From NCBI GenBank assembly GCA_020634615.1, contig JACKBI010000001.1:620001-684000 (forward strand): a stretch of DNA of 64,000 bases. The letters run 5' to 3'. The DNA comes from Anaerolineales bacterium (GTDB lineage Bacteria; Chloroflexota; Anaerolineae; JAAEKA01). The translations under genes were made by a program, and so were the position numbers. Shown one piece after another: positions 55,095 to 62,534 of this stretch (its first letter is position 1; each line of letters opens with the position of its first letter). The notes below the pieces were generated by a model. It worked only from the letters and a program-made list of their open reading frames with translations. It was not told where the DNA came from and made no database searches.

Positions 55095-55325
55095 CTTCGC
55101 TCCGACATGATCTGTTGTATCGGGCTTCCTGGGGAGTAATCTCCTGGAGACACCTGTCAAATTCGGGGAAGCCTGCGTCACCGTGGTGATATGGTAATCC
55201 CGAGCCAAGCCCCGAGTCAAGTCGGGGAAGGTGTAGAGACCAGACGGCAGGTACCCTTGTTTCAAGGGTAAAGGGATGGTCCAGCCCACAAACCCGAAAG
55301 GGGCAGCGAAAGCTGTAGTGGGATG
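54850..55325 (+). ncRNA. Group I intron, IC3-like, in tRNA(CAU)
   Basis: The 476-nt insertion begins after U33 and ends in G just before CAU. The 3' part has a group I core: P3 ACCTG/CAGGT (55152-55156 and 55248-55252), P5 TCACC/GGTGA (55178-55189), the conserved AATCCCGAGCCAAGCC segment, a P6 hairpin CCCCGA/TCGGGG, P7 GACCA/TGGTC (55238-55242 and 55277-55281), P8 TACCCTT/AAGGGTA (55252-55258 and 55264-55270) and P9 CAGCGAAAGCTG. The strings resemble the cyanobacterial tRNA-Leu intron. A perfect 10-bp stem (54854-54863 with 55109-55118) closes off the antisense HNH ORF. P1 is not resolved. Confidence 0.9.
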
Positions 55326-55438
55326 CATAACCGGTTGGTCCTCGGTTCGAATCCGGGGGGGCCCACAAGGTCGATGACGGCTCCAGCCACGGACTGGGGC
55401 CGTTATTCTGTAATCAACAACTATTGAAGGATGCTTCC

Positions 55439-55942
55439 ATGAACGTTGCCGATATCATGACCAAAGAGGTCATCAGTGTTCGAGCCGACACCAAGGTTGG
55501 TGAGATAGCCCGTCTCTTCCGCGAATATCAATTGAGCGGTCTGCCCGTGGTCAACGATGCCAACGAACCAATCGGCGTCGTGACCGAGCTGGACATGATC
55601 TCGCGTCACGCGCAGCCACAGTTGCCAACCTATCTGCCGCTGCTGGGCGCGTACATCCCGTTGCGCCGCAAGGAATACCGGGAAAGCCTGCGCCGCATCA
55701 CCGGCGTCGTGGCTCAGGATATCATGACCTCTCCGGTCAATACCATTGGCCCCGATGTCTCCATTGAAGAGCTGGCGACGCAGATGATCAGCAACCGCTC
55801 CAATCCTCTGCCAGTAGTTGACGAGTCGGGCCGGATGATCGGTGTCGTGTCACGCACCGACGTTTTGGGAGTCTTCGAAGAGCTTGATATGCGGCTCGAA
55901 GAGGAACTGGAAGAGGGCGACGTCGAACGCAAGACCGAATAG
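55439..55942 (+). CDS. CBS-domain pair protein
   Basis: A 167-residue protein of two CBS domains: VADIMTKEVISVRADTKVG...GLPVVNDANEPIGVVTELD and VAQDIMTSPVNTIGPDVS...PLPVVDESGRMIGVVSRTD. CBS pairs bind adenosine nucleotides and control partner proteins. The C-terminus is acidic. The ATG at 55439 follows GAAGGATGC; an earlier TTG is less likely. It is monocistronic, between the tRNA cluster and a terminator. Confidence 0.87.
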   Translation: MNVADIMTKEVISVRADTKVGEIARLFREYQLSGLPVVNDANEPIGVVTELDMISRHAQPQLPTYLPLLGAYIPLRRKEYRESLRRITGVVAQDIMTSPVNTIGPDVSIEELATQMISNRSNPLPVVDESGRMIGVVSRTDVLGVFEELDMRLEEELEEGDVERKTE

Positions 55943-55960
55943 TTCAACAACTTCCGCTTC

Positions 55961-56006
55961 ATAAATGCAAACGACCGGGCCTGTGACCCGGTCGTTTTGC
56001 ATTTAT
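55961..56006. terminator. Bidirectional terminator
   Basis: A long inverted repeat, ATAAATGCAA-ACGACCGGG and its complement with one bulge, around CCTGTGA. It separates the convergent CBS and ftcD genes and includes the ftcD stop codon. Confidence 0.88.
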
Positions 56007-56893
56007 GCGGTCAGCCGGTTCTCCAGCACCTGATCCGGCTTGAATCCATCAAGCTGCAAGTACCAGGTCGCGGCGTCGAGCAAGGCCTGCTGCGGAATCA
56101 GTCCCACCAGCTCGCTGTGGCTGATCAACGCACCGTAGCGAGCCGCCTCGCGGCGCACCAGCTCGACGACCACGTGCAACGCGGTCTTGTTGAAGTCGGT
56201 CAGGTTCATCGACACCTGCGCCTGTCCGTCAACCAGCACACCCATGGCTTGCACAAAACGCAGGCCGCCGCTGGAATGGCGTACGGTCTTGGCGATCTTC
56301 CTGGCAATTTCCACGTTGTCGCTGTTCAGGTAGACGTTGAAGGCGATCAGAAAGGCACGCGCGCCTACCGCCGTTGCCCCGGCCGAGCCAAGCCGCCGCG
56401 GCCCGAAGTCGGGATCGCGCGCCGGGTCGCTGCCGATGCTGTCGCGAATGCCCTCGAACTCGCCGCGGCGCACATCGGGCAGATTGGTGCGTTCCGGCCG
56501 GCTGGCAGCCTGACCGTAGAGATAGACCGGGATATCCAGTTCCTGTCCCATCCGCTGGCCCAGACGACCGGCAAGCTGCACGCAGTCGTCCATGGTCACG
56601 CCGCGCACCGGTATGAACGGGATCACGTCGGTGGCGCCCATGCGCGGATGTTCGCCGCTGTGCTGGGCCATGTCGATCAACCGTGCGGCAATGCGCGCAC
56701 CCTCGAAAGCTGCTTCCAGCACCGGTTCCGGCTGGCCCACGAATGTGACAACCGTGCGGTTGTGGTCCGCGTCCGACTGCACATCCAGCAGATGCGCGCC
56801 CGGCACGGACAAGATACCGGCGACGATCGCGTCGATCACCTCGGGGCGGCGTCCTTCGCTGAAGTTGGGAACACATTCTACAATTTGTTGCAT
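56003..56893 (-). CDS. ftcD: Glutamate formimidoyltransferase
   Basis: A 296-residue protein with the family's two-domain layout: IVECVPNFSEGRRPEVIDAI at the start, HNRTVVTFVGQP, SGEHPRMGATDVIPFIPV (His and Arg of the folate/glutamate site), then AFLIAFNVYLNSDNVEIA and VSMNLTDF. It moves a formimino group from formiminoglutamate to tetrahydrofolate in histidine breakdown. The cyclodeaminase domain of animal FTCD is absent. The start follows GGAGAACATCCACC. No other hut genes are in the window. Confidence 0.92.
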   Translation of the reverse strand: MQQIVECVPNFSEGRRPEVIDAIVAGILSVPGAHLLDVQSDADHNRTVVTFVGQPEPVLEAAFEGARIAARLIDMAQHSGEHPRMGATDVIPFIPVRGVTMDDCVQLAGRLGQRMGQELDIPVYLYGQAASRPERTNLPDVRRGEFEGIRDSIGSDPARDPDFGPRRLGSAGATAVGARAFLIAFNVYLNSDNVEIARKIAKTVRHSSGGLRFVQAMGVLVDGQAQVSMNLTDFNKTALHVVVELVRREAARYGALISHSELVGLIPQQALLDAATWYLQLDGFKPDQVLENRLTA

Positions 56894-57056
56894 GGTGGAT
56901 GTTCTCCGTTTTTGCGTGGTGTGATAGACTGCTGCTCAGCGCACCTGAGTGTGATCTGAACAGCGCCGGCAGTGAACGTGATCCAGCGAGGTTTCATTCG
57001 CATCCCACGCTTCACGCCCGATAAAGAGGCGTCTACAACTGACTTGCCTGCACTGG

Positions 57057-57075
57057 CTCGGTCAGGAGACCGGCC
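57057..57075. repeat. CTCGGTCAGGAGACCGGCC element, family D copy 2
   Basis: Identical over 19 nt to 39182-39200. It lies in the 244-bp divergent spacer 56894-57137, where no other element is seen. Confidence 0.7.
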
Positions 57076-57137
57076 AAAGCGGCAACCGATTGATGGACGC
57101 GCCTTAAACAGAACCTGATCAACCCTACGAGGTAGCT

Positions 57138-57635
57138 ATGTCGCTTGAACCGAAACGGGCATCCGAGTCGTCCGTTGAAATGACGCAGATCATTCTGCCG
57201 TCGCACGCCAACGGGCTGAATACTATCTTCGGCGGCCAGGTGGCTGCCTGGATCGACATCTGCGCGGGCGTTGCCGCCATGCGTCACGCCCGTCATGTGG
57301 CAGTCACGGCGTCCATGGACGACCTGCATTTTCTGGCGCCCGCGCATGTCGGCGAGGTGCTGATCCTGCGAGCGCACGTCAACCGCGCATTCGGCACGTC
57401 CATGGAGATCGGTGTGCGCGTCGACGCCGAGAACCCGCTGACCGGCGAACAGCGCCACACTGCCACTGCGTACCTGACCTTTGTCGCCCTGGACGAAGAC
57501 GGACACCGCACTCCTGTGCCGCCGCTGCTACCGGAGACAGAGGCTGAAAAGCGCCGCTTCCAGCAGGCTGAACAGCGCCGCATCTGGCGTCTCGAGCGGC
57601 GGCGCATCCATCTGCAAACCGACGACGCAGACTGA
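57138..57635 (+). CDS. Hotdog-fold acyl-CoA thioesterase (YciA/Acot-like)
   Basis: A 165-residue protein: LPSHANGLNTIFGGQVAAWID with the conserved N/G and catalytic Asp of the thioesterase helix, VTASMDDLHFLAPAHVGEVL, then TATAYLTFVALDEDGH. It hydrolyses acyl-CoA esters. The Arg-rich end (EQRRIWRLERRR) is common in this group. GAGG lies seven bases before the ATG. It is a single gene divergent from ftcD. Confidence 0.87.
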   Translation: MSLEPKRASESSVEMTQIILPSHANGLNTIFGGQVAAWIDICAGVAAMRHARHVAVTASMDDLHFLAPAHVGEVLILRAHVNRAFGTSMEIGVRVDAENPLTGEQRHTATAYLTFVALDEDGHRTPVPPLLPETEAEKRRFQQAEQRRIWRLERRRIHLQTDDAD

Positions 57636-57658
57636 GATCGCCCACCGACAACGGCTGT

Positions 57659-57720
57659 CATTCCCGCGCAGGCGGGAATCCACTCGTCACGGCCCTGGGT
57701 TCCCGCCTGCGCGGGAACGA
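57659..57720. repeat. Paired dRS3-like palindromes, family E copy 3
   Basis: ATTCCCGC-GCAG-GCGGGAAT followed, after ~20 nt, by TTCCCGC-CTGC-GCGGGAA. The two arms are inverse to each other and each self-complementary. It lies between the convergent thioesterase and deaminase genes. Confidence 0.88.
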
Positions 57721-57750
57721 CGGAGCGTACGCCGCCGGCCGGATATTTCG

Positions 57751-58194
57751 TTACGACCCAACCTCGAAACGCTGCAACGCAACGCCTGCCTGGGCCAGAA
57801 ATGCCACGGAGTTGGCGTCGGGATACATGCCTGCATAGACGACCCGCTTCAGGCCCGCGTTGATGATCATCTTGGCGCAGGTCAGACAGGGCTGGTGCGT
57901 CACATAGATCGAGCCGCCGGCCACACTGACGCCGTGTTGCGCCGCCTGGATGATCGCGTTCTGCTCCGCGTGCAGCGTGCGCACACAGTGACCTTCCACC
58001 ATCAGATGGCCGATCTCATCGCAGTGCGGCAGACCGGCCGGCGAACCGTTGTAGCCCGTGGTCAGGATACGCCGGTCCTTGACGATGATCGCGCCGACCC
58101 GCGCCCGGTCGCAGGTGCTGCGCGTGGCGACCTGCAGCGTGATGCCCATGAAGTAGTCGTCCCACGAGGGGCGTTTGTGTGGCTGATCTGCCAT
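57751..58194 (-). CDS. dCMP deaminase (ComEB-like)
   Basis: A 147-residue zinc deaminase: VRTLHAEQNAIIQAA (HAE with the zinc His and catalytic Glu) and THQPCLTCAKMIINAG (PCxxC). GYNGSPAGLPHCDEIGH is typical of deoxycytidylate deaminases, which make dUMP for thymidylate synthesis. It begins eight bases after the GT39-like gene and is the last gene of the five-gene minus-strand unit that starts at the dksA-like gene. Confidence 0.9.
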   Translation of the reverse strand: MADQPHKRPSWDDYFMGITLQVATRSTCDRARVGAIIVKDRRILTTGYNGSPAGLPHCDEIGHLMVEGHCVRTLHAEQNAIIQAAQHGVSVAGGSIYVTHQPCLTCAKMIINAGLKRVVYAGMYPDANSVAFLAQAGVALQRFEVGS

Positions 58195-58202
58195 TATGCC
58201 TG

Positions 58203-60482
58203 TTACCTCTCCTCGACTCGTACCTGTCCCAGCAGCACCCGGTCGGCCCCTTCAGCGCCCTCGGAACGGGCCAGCGACAGCCGGTCCAGATCGGGCCAGG
58301 TGTACAGGCTCGCTTCGACCTGATAGGCGCCGGGCGGCGCGTCTTCTGCCACCGTGAACGTGTGAGCGTCGCTGACCACCTCGCCCGGCTGCCAGTCGCG
58401 CGTCGCCGGCTGAGGTGCGCCGTCGTGGCCGCCGCGCGTCTGGCCGGTCGCATCCAGCAAATGGGCAAATGTCGTGTAGTCGCCACTGACAGGACCGCGC
58501 GCCTGCCAGTAAAGTGTCACCGTCAGCGGATCGCCGGGACGCACACTGCGGTCGCTCAGACTATATCCCAACAGGGTAACGTTGTCCAGAAACTCGATTC
58601 CCAGGGGGTTTGGAACGTCACCAGGCGCGGCTTCCAGCATCACATTGCCGAAAAGCAACTGGTCTGCGGTTGCGTCGATCCCGGAAGCGGCGGATGCCAA
58701 TGTCAGCGGCAGTCGCTGGCCGGTGCGGTGATCGTAGAGACCCACCGCCCAGCGCCCGTGATCCGGCGCGTAGGCCGTGGGCGGGATATCGACGCGGTAT
58801 TGCTCGGTGCGCGTGTCGCCTGGCAGCCACTGGCTGGTGGGACGCAATCCGCCGCCCGGCATCGTATCCTCCTGCGCGACCGTCAGCCCATCATCGTTGA
58901 CCAGATGGACGAACACGGAATAGTCGCTGGCGGCCGGTGACAGCGACTGCCAGCTCACAGTCACGGTCAGCGGCTGGCCGGGCGCGGCAACAGCAGCTTC
59001 ATCGCTGACGCCCAACAGCGCGAACTGGCCGCCCAGCGTTGCCCGGACCGGGACGAGGCCAGACACCAATTCAGCGGCTGAAGCCGGCGGCCGGTAGGCG
59101 GGCGCGATGATCCATGCCGGTGTCGCGATGCTGATCAACGCCAGCAGTCCCGCCATAGCCCAACCCAGCGGAGAGGCGCGGTCGTGCCTACCGGCGCGTT
59201 TGATCAGGCCCGGTATCCACGCGCCGAAGGCGATCACGGCCAGCAACGCCAGTGCCGGCGCGGCCGGGAAGAAGTAGCGTCCCTGCGCGGCCGGCGCGAT
59301 GCGCATGAACCGCAGCCATGACACCAGCAGCGCGGCCAGCCACAGCATCAACAGGCCGCCGCCTGCCCAGCGCCAGTCGACGCGCCGCGAACGGACCAGC
59401 CATTGCCCACCTGCCAGGACCAGTCCCGCCGCGATGATGACCTCAATGGCGCGGAACAGCAGGTAGACCCAGTCGGGATAGGGTACGTTCAGCCAGCCGA
59501 ACAGCCCCCAGAACGAACGCTCCAGACTCACCAGTTCGGCGACGATGGTCTGCCATGTGGCCGGGACAACCCGCAGCAGAATGTTGGCCTGCCAGACGTT
59601 CCAGGCCAGCGGGTCCCCGTAGAGCATCTGGTTGCGGACGAACCACCAGCCGGCGATCAGCAACGCGGGCAGGAAGATAGCCAGGCCGCCTAGCAGCAGC
59701 GTCCGCCAGGAGTGTGCGCGCCAGGCCGCTGCCAACAAGGCTAGCCCGGCCAATCCCGCCAGCGCCAGCCCGCTGAGTTTGGAGAGCAGCGCCAGCCCCA
59801 GCAGCACGCCGATGGCGGCAAAGCGCAGCAGACCGCGTCCACCGGTCCAGCGCGGCCGCTGTTCATCGGAGTCGGTGACCAGGGTCACCAGTAGCCAGAG
59901 TGTCAGGGTAGCGGTAGCGTTGATGGCATTGTCGTTGCTGGCAGCCGCGCTGATGAAAATGAACTGCGGCAGGAAGGCGAAAAGCGCCGCGCCCAGTGTC
60001 GCCCGTCCGTCGCCCAGCAGCGGACGCAGCGCGCGGTAGATGGCCCACAGGGTTACTGCGCCGAGGAAGATCGAGAAGAAGCGCGCGATGTGCAGCGCCA
60101 GGATCGATTTACGCCACGGCCAGGCCTCGTCCGCGTGGTGCACGAGGTAGTTGGTGTTGTCAGGCGAGTCGGGACGGCCGATGGCGGCGTGGGGATTGGC
60201 GCGGGCGTAGATGGCGGGAAAGTCGCTCTGGTCGATCCAACTGGTCAACGCGGCCGCAGCCAGGTAATAACCGGGCGACTGGACCCCCTGTTGCCGCCAC
60301 AGCGCCTGCGTGTTTGCCTCTGAGACCGGCAGACCCTGCCCGCTGGCAAGATGCTGCACGAACGCGAAATGCCAGATCTCGTCGGGCGTTTCGAAGGGCG
60401 GGATGACGACGCTGTAGATGGCGGCCAACAGCACGAACGCGCCGATGATCCACGCCAGCGGCCGGCGGACGATGGTCTGCAT
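58203..60482 (-). CDS. GT39/DUF2142-like membrane glycosyltransferase with extracytoplasmic beta domains
   Basis: A 759-residue GT-C-type protein. The first loop contains PPFETPDEIWHFAF with acidic catalytic-type residues, about ten more hydrophobic helices follow to ~residue 450, then two beta-sandwich modules (~480-610 and ~620-759: LTVTVSWQSLSPAASDYSVF; LTVTLYWQARGPVSGDYTTF). It likely moves a sugar from a lipid carrier to an outside acceptor. It starts eight bases after the GT2 gene, which could supply the lipid-linked sugar. The longer frame to 60557 overlaps GT2 and is rejected. Confidence 0.82.
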   Translation of the reverse strand: MQTIVRRPLAWIIGAFVLLAAIYSVVIPPFETPDEIWHFAFVQHLASGQGLPVSEANTQALWRQQGVQSPGYYLAAAALTSWIDQSDFPAIYARANPHAAIGRPDSPDNTNYLVHHADEAWPWRKSILALHIARFFSIFLGAVTLWAIYRALRPLLGDGRATLGAALFAFLPQFIFISAAASNDNAINATATLTLWLLVTLVTDSDEQRPRWTGGRGLLRFAAIGVLLGLALLSKLSGLALAGLAGLALLAAAWRAHSWRTLLLGGLAIFLPALLIAGWWFVRNQMLYGDPLAWNVWQANILLRVVPATWQTIVAELVSLERSFWGLFGWLNVPYPDWVYLLFRAIEVIIAAGLVLAGGQWLVRSRRVDWRWAGGGLLMLWLAALLVSWLRFMRIAPAAQGRYFFPAAPALALLAVIAFGAWIPGLIKRAGRHDRASPLGWAMAGLLALISIATPAWIIAPAYRPPASAAELVSGLVPVRATLGGQFALLGVSDEAAVAAPGQPLTVTVSWQSLSPAASDYSVFVHLVNDDGLTVAQEDTMPGGGLRPTSQWLPGDTRTEQYRVDIPPTAYAPDHGRWAVGLYDHRTGQRLPLTLASAASGIDATADQLLFGNVMLEAAPGDVPNPLGIEFLDNVTLLGYSLSDRSVRPGDPLTVTLYWQARGPVSGDYTTFAHLLDATGQTRGGHDGAPQPATRDWQPGEVVSDAHTFTVAEDAPPGAYQVEASLYTWPDLDRLSLARSEGAEGADRVLLGQVRVEER

Positions 60483-60490
60483 GATCGGCG

Positions 60491-61264
60491 TCAGGGGCGG
60501 TGCGGAGGTTTCCAGAACAACAGGTAGTAGAGCCAACTGCGCACGTAGCGAAACCATACATCCTTGACGCGAAAGTTGGATTCGCCGTTGGCGCGCACAT
60601 ACTCGTGGGTGGGCGCCTCGGCCAGCCGGTAGCCGCTGCGCACCGACTTGATGACCATCTCCTGCTCGATGGTGGTGATGTCTTCTTGCAGGTCGAGGGC
60701 CAGCGCCACATCGCGACGGATGGCACGCAGGCCGTTCTGGCAGTCGGTCAGGCGGATGTTCTGTGTGTAGTTGACGCTGAGGGTGATGATCTGGCTGCCA
60801 AACAGGCGCACGAACTGGTGAAACGTGGCGTGCAATTCGTCGCTGCCGCCCAGCATACGCGAGCCGCTGACGTGGTCAGCCTCGCCGGCCACGATGGGAG
60901 CGACCAGCGCGGGAATATCGGCCGGGTCGTGCGAGCCGTCGGCGTCTACGAAAACCAAAATGTCGCCGCTGGCCTCGCGCATGCCCAGCCGCAGCGCAGC
61001 GCCTTTGCCTTTGCCCTCATCGAGGATGACACGTGCGCCGCACTGCTCGGCCAGCTCGCGCGTGCCATCGGTGCTGTGGCCATCGACCACCAGCAGCTCG
61101 TCGGCAAAGGGCGCAGCCAGTTCCAGCACCGGGCGCAGGTTATTCACTTCGTTGCGGGTCGGCACGACGACGGTGATGCGGTGCGTCGCGCCGTCCGGCC
61201 CGACCCGGTTCAGTTCCCGAACGCGTGGCAAGGAAGGGTACCAGGCGGGAAGGTTCTTGGTCAA
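60491..61264 (-). CDS. Family 2 glycosyltransferase (dolichyl/polyprenyl-phosphate sugar synthase-like)
   Basis: A 257-residue GT-A enzyme: RITVVVPTRNEVNNLRPVLE, ELLVVDGHSTDGTRELAE, ARVILDEGKGKGAALRLGM and DILVFVDADGSHDPADIP with the DxD motif, then DCQNGLRAIRRD. No C-terminal membrane helix is seen, as in DPM1-type enzymes. The start is TTG at 61264 with GGAGG close upstream. It probably makes a polyprenyl-phosphate sugar used by the following membrane transferase. Confidence 0.87.
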   Translation of the reverse strand: MTKNLPAWYPSLPRVRELNRVGPDGATHRITVVVPTRNEVNNLRPVLELAAPFADELLVVDGHSTDGTRELAEQCGARVILDEGKGKGAALRLGMREASGDILVFVDADGSHDPADIPALVAPIVAGEADHVSGSRMLGGSDELHATFHQFVRLFGSQIITLSVNYTQNIRLTDCQNGLRAIRRDVALALDLQEDITTIEQEMVIKSVRSGYRLAEAPTHEYVRANGESNFRVKDVWFRYVRSWLYYLLFWKPPHRP

Positions 61265-61319
61265 TCAGCCTCCAGTGCGCGCAGCCGCGCGCCTCGCCCC
61301 CAGCGTGTGACAGGTGAGA

Positions 61320-61946
61320 TCATCCCGTGCCAAACTGCCGGTCGCCGGCGTCACCCAGACCGGGTACGATGTAACCGATGTTGTTCAGCCGTTCGTCGAC
61401 CGCCGCCAGATGGATGGCAACGTCCGGGTGTGCGCTGGAGAGGCGTTCGATCCCCTCTGGCGCGGCGATCAGCCCGACGTATTTGATACGCTGGGCGCCC
61501 CATCGTTTCAGGACGTCCACGGTAGCAACTGCCGAGCCGCCGGTGGCCAGCATCGGATCAAGGATCAGACAGACCTGGACGGTGGGCGCGACCGGCAACT
61601 TGTTGTAGTACTCGACCGGACGCAGCGTGCGCTCGTCACGGTATAGCCCAATGTGCCACACCTCTGCCGAGGGCATCATCTCCCAGATACCCTCGACCAT
61701 ACCGAGGCCGGCCCGCAGGATGGGCACGAGCCCAATATGCTCCTTCAACTCGAAGCCGTCGGACGGCCCCATGGGCGTCTCGACTGCTTTCGGGCCGACA
61801 TCCAGGTCCTGAGTCGCTTCATACGCCAGCATGATGGCGATCTCGCGCACCAGCTCGCGGAACTTCTTGGGTTCGGTGCGTTTGTCCCGCAGCAGCGTCA
61901 GCTTGTGCCGGATCAGCGGATGGTTCGAAACATGCACGTCAGCCAC
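61320..61946 (-). CDS. upp: Uracil phosphoribosyltransferase
   Basis: A 208-residue enzyme. HPLIRHKLTLLRDKRTEPKKF at the start, VPILRAGLGMVEG, the PRPP loop LDPMLATGGSA and the uracil-binding end GYIVPGLGDAGDRQFGT are all present. It makes UMP from uracil and PRPP. The start is GTG behind AGGAG. It lies 15 bp after the dksA-like gene. Confidence 0.95.
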   Translation of the reverse strand: MADVHVSNHPLIRHKLTLLRDKRTEPKKFRELVREIAIMLAYEATQDLDVGPKAVETPMGPSDGFELKEHIGLVPILRAGLGMVEGIWEMMPSAEVWHIGLYRDERTLRPVEYYNKLPVAPTVQVCLILDPMLATGGSAVATVDVLKRWGAQRIKYVGLIAAPEGIERLSSAHPDVAIHLAAVDERLNNIGYIVPGLGDAGDRQFGTG

Positions 61947-61961
61947 AGCGCTACTCCTGAC

Positions 61962-62342
61962 CTATTCTTCTTCCATCATCATGCTGCGCAGCGCTGCCTT
62001 CTTGGTCAGCCGTTCGACCTGAAGCTGGCAGTCGAGGCACAACACAGCGTCCGGCTTGGCCGACAGACGCGCCGGGTCGATCTGCTCGCCGCAGCGTTCA
62101 CAGGTGCCGTAGCGTCCCCGTTCAATCGCGCGCAGTGCAGCATTGACCGACTCAAGTTTCTTTTCCAGGGTTGTCAACAATGCCCGGTACATCTCCCGGT
62201 CGAACAAGCCAGGATCGCCTTCATCTGCTTCAGCCTTGACTTCTTCCTGGAGCAAAATCTTGGTCTTCTCGATGTCGTCCATCAGTTCGATTCGTTCAGT
62301 TTCCAGGACGGCGCGTTCAGCGTTGGTGTTAGGTGGTCTCAT
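61962..62342 (-). CDS. DksA/TraR-family zinc-finger protein
   Basis: A 126-residue protein: an N-terminal coiled-coil (~10-75, ETERIELMDDIEKTKILLQE), then the DksA zinc finger with GRYGTCERCGEQIDPARL and AVLCLDCQ (four Cys). Members bind the RNA polymerase secondary channel. The acidic coiled-coil tip DxxDxA motif of true DksA is not obvious. It is the first gene of the five-gene unit, with a promoter at 62434-62462. Confidence 0.88.
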   Translation of the reverse strand: MRPPNTNAERAVLETERIELMDDIEKTKILLQEEVKAEADEGDPGLFDREMYRALLTTLEKKLESVNAALRAIERGRYGTCERCGEQIDPARLSAKPDAVLCLDCQLQVERLTKKAALRSMMMEEE

Positions 62343-62433
62343 GGTCGTGATCCATGTCCTTTCTATCGATTCTGATCGCAGGCTCGGGGGCCGGCGGATG
62401 GCTGGCCCAGCACCTGTGCCAGATTGGTGCTAG

Positions 62434-62462
62434 GTTATACCATGACTTTGTGTGGGAGTCAA
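62434..62462 (-). promoter_or_regulatory. Promoter of the dksA-like/upp operon
   Basis: On the minus strand TTGACT (62457-62462), a 17-nt spacer and TATAAC (62434-62439). The leader to the ATG at 62342 is about 85 nt. Confidence 0.7.
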
Positions 62463-62498
62463 TGATCTATGTCATATTTCGTTCGAGGGGACGCAACG

Positions 62499-62527
62499 TT
62501 GCCCGATTACCGCGGGTCGGCTATAAT
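62499..62527 (+). promoter_or_regulatory. Promoter placed for a leaderless recJ transcript
   Basis: TTGCCC (62499-62504), a 17-nt spacer and TATAAT (62522-62527). The ATG follows after seven bases, at the expected start of transcription, and no ribosome site is present. Confidence 0.7.
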
Positions 62528-62534
62528 CCCGTGC

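Larger units (their letters stand above)
54817..55365 (+). tRNA. Split tRNA (CAU anticodon), probably tRNA-Ile2, interrupted by a group I intron
   Basis: The 5' half is 54817-54849 and the 3' half 55326-55365. Joined they give a normal 73-nt tRNA: acceptor GGGCCTC/GGGGCCC (one G-U), D arm GCTC/GAGC, anticodon stem GCCGG/CCGGT, loop CT-CAT-AA, and T arm CTCGG-TTCGAAT-CCGGG. The GGTTAGAGC and CATAA...TTGGTC features resemble the lysidine-modified tRNA-Ile2 more than elongator tRNA-Met, but both read CAU. CCA is not encoded. The gene follows tRNA-Gly by 13 bases. Confidence 0.92.

Noticed and set aside
55095..55328. N-terminal extension of the intron HNH ORF to 159 residues
   Set aside because: This part is the antisense of the group I core and the tRNA 3' exon, and has no HNH similarity. 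An ATG at 55094 begins the zinc-finger part.
54817..55365. Insertion in the tRNA as an integrated mobile island at a tRNA attachment site
   Set aside because: Islands insert at the tRNA 3' end and leave a direct repeat. This insert is at the anticodon loop, has a group I core and restores an exact tRNA when removed.
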